From Actinomycetes bacterium (GTDB lineage Bacteria > Actinomycetota > Thermoleophilia > BMS3ABIN01): a stretch of DNA of 13,521 nt. A program made the translations under genes and the position numbers. The notes beneath the pieces were generated by a model. It saw only the letters and a list, made by a program, of their open reading frames with translations. It was not told the origin of the DNA and did not search any database. The stretch spans positions 1 to 13,521 of the forward strand of contig JAJYLK010000008.1 of NCBI GenBank assembly GCA_021787775.1, given 5' to 3'. The first letter of the stretch is position 1. Each line of letters opens with the position of its first letter. Below, piece by piece: positions 5,400 to 12,039 of the stretch.

Positions 5400-6173
5400 A
5401 TGCGGTTTATCGATACCCACTGTCACATCATCCCCGGCGTGGACGACGGCCCCGCTGATGCCGAGGTCAGTCTTGACATGGGCAGGATCGCGGCTAAGGA
5501 CGGCATTGGCACGATCATTGCCACGCCGCATGTCGTGGAGGGTATCTATGAGGGCGCCGACCGTGGCGACAAACTGGCCGGCCTGCGCGCCCTGTTCGCG
5601 GAAAGCGGCGTCGATGTCGAGCTGGCCGCGGGCGCCGAGGTGCCGATGAGCATATGCGCCGGGAACAATGGCGAGCTGTTGGGGTCCCTGACGCTGGCAG
5701 GTGGAAGATACCTGCTGATGGAGACCTCCGAGTCCACCTTCGAACAATTGAGTCAGGCAGTCTTCAACCTGCGCATGCATGGACTTTTCCCGATCCTGGC
5801 GCATCCCGAGCGGGCCGGCTTCGTCCAGCAGCATCCCGAACGGCTGGCCGAGCTGATCGGCCGCGGGGATGTGTTCGTGCAGGCGACGGTCGCTGGCATA
5901 GAAGGGATGTTCGGCAAACGGGCCCGGAAAGCGTGGCTGGGCATGGTGAGTTCGGGCATGGTCCATCTTGTGGGCAGCGATGCGCATTCCCGCCGGACGC
6001 GGGTTCCGCGCCTCTCGGGCAGCTATGAGGAGCTGTGCCGGCTCGCGGGCGAGCATGCCGCGCGCATGATCATGTATGAAAATCCACAGCGGGTGCTGAC
6101 CGGCGAGAAACTGGCTACCGCGGTGCCGGCGCGCACGCGATCCGGCCTGTGGTCGCGGCTGCGCGGCAGGTAA
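5400..6173 (+). CDS. CpsB/YwqE-type PHP-domain protein tyrosine phosphatase
   Basis: A 257-residue metal-dependent phosphatase of the PHP family, which dephosphorylates CpsD-type tyrosine kinases. The metal-binding motifs are present in order: DTHCHIIPGVDDG (5-17, with H7 and H9), ATPH (41-44), the GAE segment with E80, LAHPER (133-138, H135) and GSDAHS (192-197, D194 and H196). The length matches the usual CpsB family (about 240-260). The start at 5400 has GAAAGGA 5 nt upstream. It stands alone on its strand between the sortase and the chemosensory cluster, not in the cpsC-cpsD operon, so kinase and phosphatase are separately transcribed. The C-terminal tail is Arg-rich (TRSGLWSRLRGR) and may contact membrane or nucleic acid; that is unproven. 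Confidence 0.93.
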   Translation: MRFIDTHCHIIPGVDDGPADAEVSLDMGRIAAKDGIGTIIATPHVVEGIYEGADRGDKLAGLRALFAESGVDVELAAGAEVPMSICAGNNGELLGSLTLAGGRYLLMETSESTFEQLSQAVFNLRMHGLFPILAHPERAGFVQQHPERLAELIGRGDVFVQATVAGIEGMFGKRARKAWLGMVSSGMVHLVGSDAHSRRTRVPRLSGSYEELCRLAGEHAARMIMYENPQRVLTGEKLATAVPARTRSGLWSRLRGR

Positions 6174-6254
6174 GCCGTAAAATACCCCTCCTTCGACGGC
6201 TTCCGCCGAGCTTCATTTTTCTCCCAGCAAAACCGATATAACTTCTGATTAAAG

Positions 6255-6273
6255 CGGACGGCGCCGCCGTCCG
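6255..6273. terminator. Strong hairpin between phosphatase and cheW, possible bidirectional terminator
   Basis: CGGACGGC (6255-6262) and GCCGTCCG (6266-6273) make an 8-bp perfect GC-rich stem with a 3-nt loop, flanked by ATTAAAG on the left and ATTTAT on the right. The T content after the stem is weak, so it could instead be an operator or an mRNA structure. The rest of the 148-bp gap (6174-6321) has a weak TATAAC at 6237-6242 and no convincing promoter pair; the cheW promoter was not located. Confidence 0.45.
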
Positions 6274-6321
6274 ATTTATCTCCTGGTAAAGGGCATCTTC
6301 GAAAGTACGGTTTTAGGGCAA

Positions 6322-6846
6322 ATGGACGGAATCAACCTCAATATCCTGGGGCGCAGCGGGGCCCTGTCCGCAGACGATCCCGCGCGCGGGCAGGAAGAAC
6401 CCGGCCTCGCGGTCATCATGATGATGTTGCACGGCGAGGCTCTCGCCATCCCACTCAGTCAGGTAAAGGAAATCATCCGCGTACCGCACATCACGTGGGT
6501 CCCCGGCGCTCCCGCCTCTGTCAAAGGAATCATAAATCTCAGAGGGACGGTTGTCGCCGTGCTGGAGCTGGCGGCGCTGCTGGGACATCCGGCAGTTGAG
6601 TGCGGCCAGACCAGCCGGATCGTGATCGTCGATTCCGCCGGCGCGGTGGCGGGCCTGCTGGTGGAAGAGGTGCTGGGAGTGGAAGAGGTAGCGTATGCGG
6701 CGATCGAGCCTTCGATGCGTACGCTCGACGAACAGCAACGCGGCTACATCAGTGCACAGGCTGAAGCCGCCGGGCGGCTGGTCGGCATCCTCGACATCGA
6801 TGCGATTCTGGGAAATTCGCGCCCGGCCGAAAATTTTAACCGATGA
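6322..6846 (+). CDS. cheW: CheW-type coupling protein
   Basis: A 174-residue CheW-domain scaffold that links the receptor to the kinase CheA in a chemosensory array. The domain begins at about residue 31 (MMLHGEALAIPLSQVKEII), after a non-conserved N-terminal stretch. It has INLRGTVVAVLEL (about 72-84), the region that matches the conserved NLRG motif, and ends with VGILDIDAIL. The start is the first ATG, with a short AGGG 3 nt upstream; this RBS is weak and a later start is possible, but the conserved domain is intact either way. It is the first gene of a codirectional run of five chemosensory genes; the receptor follows after 15 nt. Confidence 0.9.
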   Translation: MDGINLNILGRSGALSADDPARGQEEPGLAVIMMMLHGEALAIPLSQVKEIIRVPHITWVPGAPASVKGIINLRGTVVAVLELAALLGHPAVECGQTSRIVIVDSAGAVAGLLVEEVLGVEEVAYAAIEPSMRTLDEQQRGYISAQAEAAGRLVGILDIDAILGNSRPAENFNR

Positions 6847-6861
6847 GAATGGGGGTCAGCA

Positions 6862-8529
6862 ATGGCTGTTGAAAGCGGGATTCCTCCCGTACAGACTGGA
6901 GACTTGAGGGGTATTGTTCCCCGCCGGAAGTGGGTGGGGGGACTGTTCCGCAACAGCATCGAAGCGAAGATCATGGGTCTGGTGACGCTGATCATCATCC
7001 TGGGCTTCGGAACATTCGCGGTTATCAATATCCGGCAGGAAGAAAGCAAGCTGGTCGAACAGCAGGAGTCGTCGAATCACGTCGCCGCCGATCTGGTCGC
7101 AAATGGCATCAAGACGAGCATGCTGGAAGGCAAACCGGATTTCACGGTCAGAACCCTGCAGGACTTCAAGGGGATCGGCGACCTCAGCCAGATCCAGGTC
7201 TTCGACCACAACGGCAATCAGGTGTTCAACGGCAGCGGTCCGGCAACCGGTGTTACTGCCGACCAGCTTTCCGCAGCGCTGAAGACCGGTCAGACGGCCG
7301 TTTTTTACGAGGGGCAGGGGGACAACCGCATGCTGACCGAGATCCATCCGCTGCCCAACGAAGCGGCATGCCAGAGCTGCCACGGCACCAACAATCCCAT
7401 GCGCGGCGCGGTCCTGGTTTCGACTTCCACGCAGCACATCGACAGCGAGATCAGGTCCAATGAAGTGCGCACGGTGATATTCCTGCTGGTGACGCTTCTG
7501 TTCGTGATCGCGGCGCTGAAATTGTCGCTCAGGTTCGCAGTCACCAAGCCATTGAAGAACATCGTTTCGGCCATCCGGCGGATCGCCGCCGGCGATCTCA
7601 CCCGGCGGGTGGACCTGAAAGCGGATGACGAGCTGGGAGCGCTGGCCCTGAGTTTCAATGACATGACCGATGGCCTCAGCCATCTGAGCTCGAAGATCCG
7701 GCATATGGGCGAACAGACCGCGGTGGCCTCCGACGAGATCACCAGCGCCATCGAGCAGCAGGTCAGCGCCTCCGCGGAGCAGTCCGCCGCGGTGACCGAG
7801 ACGTCGGCGACGATCGAAGAGCTGGCCGGCACCGCCAAGCAGATAGCCGAAACCGCCGAATCCGTGGCTCGCGTCGCGGAAGAGACGCTGGCGCATGCGG
7901 AGAAGGGGCACGAGGCGGTATCCGCCACGATCGAAGGCATGCACGCCATCAATGAAAAGGTAAACAAGGTCGCGGAGAAAACGCTGTCGCTGGGAGAAAA
8001 ATCACAGCGTATCAGCACGATCCTGGAGATCATCAACGATATTGCCGATCAGACCAACCTGCTGGCGCTGAATGCTGCCGTGGAGGCGGCCCGGGCCGGT
8101 GATCAGGGGCGTGGCTTCGCGGTCGTGGCCGGTGAAATCCGCCGCCTGGCTGAAGAGAGCGTCGGCGCAACCGGGAAGATCAAGGCGCTGATCGACGAGA
8201 TCCAGGCAGAGACCAACAGCACCATTATGGCGACCGAGGAAAGTGCCAAGGAGGTCGGCCAGGGGGTCGAGCTTGCCGCCGGCGCGGGGCAATCGCTGGA
8301 AAGCATCCTCGAAGTCGTGAACGAGAACACCGTGGCCGCCAAGGAGATTTCCGTGGCCACCCAGCAACAGAAGAGCGCCAGCGAACAGGTGGTCGTGGCG
8401 ATGACCAACATCTCCGAAGCCAGCAGGCAACAGGCCAAGAGCGCCAAGCAGACCCAGAGTTCGACTGAAAGGCTGACCCGGGCGGCGCAGGAGCTGCGCG
8501 AAGCAATCGAACAGTTCAAGCTGGAGTAG
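6862..8529 (+). CDS. Methyl-accepting chemotaxis protein with CxxCH heme c motif in its sensor domain
   Basis: A 555-residue transmembrane receptor. TM1 is at about 37-55 and TM2 at about 203-222; between them is an extracytoplasmic domain of about 145 residues. Near its end is ACQSCHG (C170, C173, H174), a c-type heme attachment motif, followed by [10 protein letters not shown], a pattern known from periplasmic PAS-like heme sensor domains. A HAMP domain follows (about 223-276), then the coiled-coil signalling domain, with its tip at [20 protein letters not shown] (393-412) and [18 protein letters not shown]. From HAMP end to the tip turn (near D414) is about 138 residues, and from there to the C-terminus about 141, near 20 heptads per arm, which fits the 40H rather than the 36H class. 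There is no NWETF-like C-terminal tether. GGGGG serves as the SD about 6 nt before the ATG. A ligand such as O2, NO or redox state is inferred from the heme motif only. Confidence 0.93.
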   Translation: MAVESGIPPVQTGDLRGIVPRRKWVGGLFRNSIEAKIMGLVTLIIILGFGTFAVINIRQEESKLVEQQESSNHVAADLVANGIKTSMLEGKPDFTVRTLQDFKGIGDLSQIQVFDHNGNQVFNGSGPATGVTADQLSAALKTGQTAVFYEGQGDNRMLTEIHPLPNEAACQSCHGTNNPMRGAVLVSTSTQHIDSEIRSNEVRTVIFLLVTLLFVIAALKLSLRFAVTKPLKNIVSAIRRIAAGDLTRRVDLKADDELGALALSFNDMTDGLSHLSSKIRHMGEQTAVASDEITSAIEQQVSASAEQSAAVTETSATIEELAGTAKQIAETAESVARVAEETLAHAEKGHEAVSATIEGMHAINEKVNKVAEKTLSLGEKSQRISTILEIINDIADQTNLLALNAAVEAARAGDQGRGFAVVAGEIRRLAEESVGATGKIKALIDEIQAETNSTIMATEESAKEVGQGVELAAGAGQSLESILEVVNENTVAAKEISVATQQQKSASEQVVVAMTNISEASRQQAKSAKQTQSSTERLTRAAQELREAIEQFKLE

Positions 8530-8586
8530 GCGTCCATCATCACTGAAGCAGGCAACTATTACCCATACAAAAGCGGAATGTGACAA

Positions 8587-10962
8587 ATGAATAACTGGAC
8601 TGACGATACGGAGTTTCTGGAGACCTTCAGGGCGGAGGCCGCTGAGCGGCTGCAGGTGCTCAGCAACGGGCTCATGCATCTCGAGGAGTCGCCCGGCGAC
8701 GAGGAGATGCTCAGGAAGCTGTTCCGCGAAGCGCATACCCTGAAAGGCGCGGCGGGCATGATGGGCCTGGACGCCATCAAGGAGCTCTCCCACCGCATGG
8801 AGGACATCCTCGAAGCGGTGCAGAAAGGCCAAGTCACGCTCAGGGGCGGCACTGCCGACCTGTTGCTGGAGACACTGGACCGGATCGAGACGCTGCTGCC
8901 TGAAGGCCAGTCAGAGCCGGAGCCGGCGTCCGCCGTGGCTGACCTTTTGGGACGGTTGGAGGCGGTCAGGGGAGACGATGAGGCTGGCCAGGTTTCACGC
9001 GTAGATGTTCCACCAGAAGCTGCCGAGGCCGGCCCCGAGCCAGCCGCCGCGAACGCCGCGGCAGAATCAGGTACAGCATTGAAGGCGGTTGAGCCGGAGG
9101 CGCCTGGTGGGGCGCTCCGTCAGGAGCCCGGAATGGAGAACCGGACAGAGCCAACCGTGGCGAGTCGTGCGCCAGGCTCTCAGCCGGACGGCGCGCCTTC
9201 CCCGCAAAAGGGCAGCCGGAATGAATCGACGATCAGGGTCAACATCGACCGGCTGGATAATCTTCTCAATCTCATGGGTGAGATCCTCGTCAACCAGGGC
9301 GACGCCGAGGAGAAGATCGGCGGGCTGTCGCAGATTCAGAGCCGCATGCGGGAGATAAAGTCGCTGTTTGCCGGCCTGAGCGACCAGGTCAGGCGGCTGA
9401 AGGGGGAGGTCGAGGCGGAACGCATGGATGTCATAGACCAGCAGATTATCCGGATGGAAGATACTATCGCCCGTACGGTTGATGAGATGGGCTCAGTCAC
9501 CAAGAGTATCCGGGAGAACACCAACAGCCGCAGGCTGGCGCTCGACGATCTGCAGGATCAGGCGCTGCACGTGCGCATGCTGCCGATCGCCACCGTATTT
9601 TCGCTGTATCCGCGTGTTGCCCGCAATGCCGCCGCGAGCACGGGCAAGAAAGTGCTGCTGAAGGTCAGCGGCGAGAAGACGGAGCTCGACAAGCGCATCC
9701 TGGAACAGATCGCCGACCCCCTGATGCACATCGTCCGTAACTGCGTCGATCACGGCATCGAGCCGCCGGCTGAGCGTGAAGCCGTCGGGAAACCGCGGCA
9801 GGGGACGGTCTGGCTGAAGGCGTCTCAGCGCGGCGACCGCGTCGAGATCATGGTCGAGGATGACGGCGGTGGCATCAATCCTGACAAGATCAGGGCGGCG
9901 GCCGCAGCCAGGGGCATCATCGCCGAGGGCGACTCGCTGTCTGATGATGAGGCGGTGCAGCTTATCTTCAAGACGGGATTCTCGACAGCTGACGCGGTAA
10001 CGGCGCTTTCCGGCCGCGGCGTCGGTCTGGATGTGGTGAGGAACAACATCGAGAAGCTGGAGGGCTCGGTAGCTGTCGAAACCGAAGCCGGCACGGGAAC
10101 GAAGTTCAGGGTCTCGCTGCCGGTGACCCTCGCGGTCATAAACGGCCTGCTGGTGGGTTCGGGCGACTCGCGCTTCATTATCCCGATGGCGTCCGTGAAG
10201 GAACTGGTGTCGCTGGCTCCGGAGGATATCCAGTCGCTCGGCACCCACAAGGGATTTTTAATGCGCGGCAGCGCCGTTCCGCTCATCGACCTGATGGAAT
10301 TTCTGGGCGGCAATGCTACGGAAGCGGAAAGCCGCAAGCTGCGGGTGGTGATCGTCGGCGCCGAGCGATACCGGCTGGGCCTGATCGTGGGCAATCTCGC
10401 CGGCGAGCGGGAAACCGTCATCAAGAGCCTGGGAGAATTTCTGCCGCACCTGCGGTTCATCGCCGGCGTCACGGTCCTGGGCAGCGGTGAACCCGTGCTG
10501 GTGCTGAATATCAACGAACTGGTCTGCGCGGTCAAGGAAGGCGCCAGCTCCCGGGAGGCTTCCCGGCCGGTGGTGGCTGCTGCTGGAGAGGCCGACAGAA
10601 AAGCGATCCTTGTGGTCGAAGACTCGCTGGTCGTGCGCGAAATGCAGCGTAATATCCTCGAAGCTGCCGGCTATAAGGTGGAAACCGCGGTGGATGGGAA
10701 CGATGCGCTTTCACGGCTGTCGGTGAAGCCGGTCGACTGCGTGGTCACTGACGTCGAGATGCCGGGAATGGATGGTTTCCATCTTACCTCTGCCATCCGG
10801 CGCAACAAGGAGATCAGCGACATCCCGGTGATCATGGTCTCATCACGCAGCAGCGACGACGACAAGCGTAAAGGGGCCGAGGCAGGCGCGAATGCGTACG
10901 TCGTCAAGGGCTCCTTCGATCAGCAGAATCTGCTTGATACCATCTACCGGCTGGTTGCCTGA
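8587..10962 (+). CDS. cheA: Hybrid chemotaxis histidine kinase CheA with C-terminal receiver domain
   Basis: A 791-residue kinase controlled by the receptor-CheW complex. The P1 Hpt domain (about 1-105) has AHTLKG with phospho-acceptor H50. A Pro/Ala/Glu-rich linker (about 110-210) follows, with no evident P2 domain. P3 starts near TIRVNIDRLDNLLNLMGE (215) and is longer than in E. coli, with an extra coiled coil through about 330. The HATPase domain has HIVRNCVDHG (N box, about 381-390), VEDDGGG (423-429) and GRGVGLDVV (476-484). A CheW-like P5 domain follows (about 510-655), then a receiver (672-791): ED 678-679, D722 in TDVEMPG, and K774. The architecture P1-P3-P4-P5-REC is that of WspE- and FrzE-like kinases. 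The fused receiver may act as a phosphate sink or compete with the CheB and diguanylate cyclase receivers. The gene starts 57 nt after the MCP, with only a weak GGA upstream of the ATG. Confidence 0.95.
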   Translation: MNNWTDDTEFLETFRAEAAERLQVLSNGLMHLEESPGDEEMLRKLFREAHTLKGAAGMMGLDAIKELSHRMEDILEAVQKGQVTLRGGTADLLLETLDRIETLLPEGQSEPEPASAVADLLGRLEAVRGDDEAGQVSRVDVPPEAAEAGPEPAAANAAAESGTALKAVEPEAPGGALRQEPGMENRTEPTVASRAPGSQPDGAPSPQKGSRNESTIRVNIDRLDNLLNLMGEILVNQGDAEEKIGGLSQIQSRMREIKSLFAGLSDQVRRLKGEVEAERMDVIDQQIIRMEDTIARTVDEMGSVTKSIRENTNSRRLALDDLQDQALHVRMLPIATVFSLYPRVARNAAASTGKKVLLKVSGEKTELDKRILEQIADPLMHIVRNCVDHGIEPPAEREAVGKPRQGTVWLKASQRGDRVEIMVEDDGGGINPDKIRAAAAARGIIAEGDSLSDDEAVQLIFKTGFSTADAVTALSGRGVGLDVVRNNIEKLEGSVAVETEAGTGTKFRVSLPVTLAVINGLLVGSGDSRFIIPMASVKELVSLAPEDIQSLGTHKGFLMRGSAVPLIDLMEFLGGNATEAESRKLRVVIVGAERYRLGLIVGNLAGERETVIKSLGEFLPHLRFIAGVTVLGSGEPVLVLNINELVCAVKEGASSREASRPVVAAAGEADRKAILVVEDSLVVREMQRNILEAAGYKVETAVDGNDALSRLSVKPVDCVVTDVEMPGMDGFHLTSAIRRNKEISDIPVIMVSSRSSDDDKRKGAEAGANAYVVKGSFDQQNLLDTIYRLVA

Positions 10963-10969
10963 AGCGACG

Positions 10970-12037
10970 ATGGAAGCGCATCCTCATAAAAATAATGCCC
11001 GCATCAGGGTACTGCTGGCTGATGACTCGCCGACTGTCCGGATGATGCTTTGCCGCATGCTGGAAGCCGATCCGCAGATCGTGATCGTCGGCATGGCCGA
11101 CAACGGCCGCGAAGCGGTCGAGCAGGTGGCCCTGCTCAAGCCAGACCTGGTGACCATGGATGTGCGCATGCCGGTAATGGACGGCCTGAGCGCCATCGAG
11201 AAGATCATGGCCTACAGTCCCGTGCCGGTGCTGGTGGTCAGCTCCGTCGTGGACCAGGAGCATACCACTAACGCCGCCAAGGCTCTGGGCGCCGGCGCGG
11301 TCGATGTCATGTCCAAACCGGAGCCAAAATCACTGGCGGAATTCAACCAGATCGCTTCGGAGCTGCAAAGCAAGGTCAGACTGCTTTCGCGCGTACGCGT
11401 CATCACTCACCCCCGCGCCCGGCTCAAGGAACGCGAGCAGAAGATCAGGATGCCGGAGGCGGCTCAGGATAGGGGGACGAGCGGCAAACTGGTCGCGATC
11501 GCTTCTTCTACCGGAGGGCCACAGGCCTTGCAGGCCATCCTCAGCAAACTGCCTCAAGACTTTCCCGCCAGCATCCTGGTCGTGCAACACATTGCCCGCG
11601 GTTTTACCGAAGGGCTGGTCAGCTGGCTGGGATCCAGCTGCCGCATGAAGGTGCGCCAGGGCGCCCAGGGCGAACCGATCGTACAGGGAGAAGTGGTGGT
11701 GGCTCCGGACTCGATCCACATGATCGTGACGCCGCAACGGCGCATCGGCCTGGTGGACCTGCAGATTGCCAGCCCTCACAAGCCTTCGGCGGACGTGCTG
11801 CTGGAATCGGTGGCTGCGGTTTACGGAAACGAAGCCGTCGGTGTCATTCTCACCGGGATGGGCCGCGACGGCGCCTCCGGGATCAAGGCGATCCATGACA
11901 GCGGTGGCCGCACAATCGCGCAGGACGAGAACTCATCCGTGATATTCAGCATGGCCAAGGAAGCGATCATGCTGGGCGGCGTGGAGAATGTTGCGCCCCT
12001 GGCCGACATCGACGGAATTCTGAAATCGATCGTGTGA
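10970..12037 (+). CDS. cheB: CheB protein-glutamate methylesterase/deamidase
   Basis: A 355-residue response regulator that removes methyl groups from receptor glutamates when phosphorylated. The receiver domain (about 11-120) has DD 18-19, phospho-acceptor D64 in TMDVRMP, and K116 in SKPEP. After a linker, the esterase domain (about 170-355) has IASSTGGP with S180, VVQHIARGF with H207, and GMGRDGASG with D300, the Ser-His-Asp triad. The ATG at 10970 lies 7 nt after the cheA stop and is preferred over an in-frame ATG at 10892, which would add 26 residues unlike any receiver and overlap cheA by 71 nt. No clear SD precedes it, so translation is probably coupled to cheA. No CheR methyltransferase is in the window. 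Confidence 0.95.
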   Translation: MEAHPHKNNARIRVLLADDSPTVRMMLCRMLEADPQIVIVGMADNGREAVEQVALLKPDLVTMDVRMPVMDGLSAIEKIMAYSPVPVLVVSSVVDQEHTTNAAKALGAGAVDVMSKPEPKSLAEFNQIASELQSKVRLLSRVRVITHPRARLKEREQKIRMPEAAQDRGTSGKLVAIASSTGGPQALQAILSKLPQDFPASILVVQHIARGFTEGLVSWLGSSCRMKVRQGAQGEPIVQGEVVVAPDSIHMIVTPQRRIGLVDLQIASPHKPSADVLLESVAAVYGNEAVGVILTGMGRDGASGIKAIHDSGGRTIAQDENSSVIFSMAKEAIMLGGVENVAPLADIDGILKSIV

Positions 12038-12039
12038 CG

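Noticed and set aside
5277..6056. 259-codon minus-strand open frame opposite the PHP phosphatase
   Set aside because: No recognisable motif and full overlap with a conserved gene; it would also overlap the start of the sortase gene.
6197..6220. Small hairpin CGGC-TTCC-GCCG with a T run after the phosphatase gene
   Set aside because: The stem is only 4 bp and the T run starts 7 nt later, so I do not call it a terminator; the hairpin at 6255-6273 is stronger.
6856..7944. 362-codon open frame on the minus strand opposite the MCP gene
   Set aside because: It is wholly antisense to a gene with clear TM, HAMP and signalling motifs; its translation is rich in His, Arg and Gln with no domain. Long antisense frames are expected in GC-rich genes.
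9493..10248. 251-codon minus-strand open frame opposite CheA
   Set aside because: Antisense shadow of the HATPase domain, with low-complexity composition and no RBS.
10892..10969. Upstream in-frame ATG for CheB
   Set aside because: It would overlap the CheA receiver coding region by 71 nt and add residues unrelated to CheB; the ATG at 10970 gives the normal family N-terminus.
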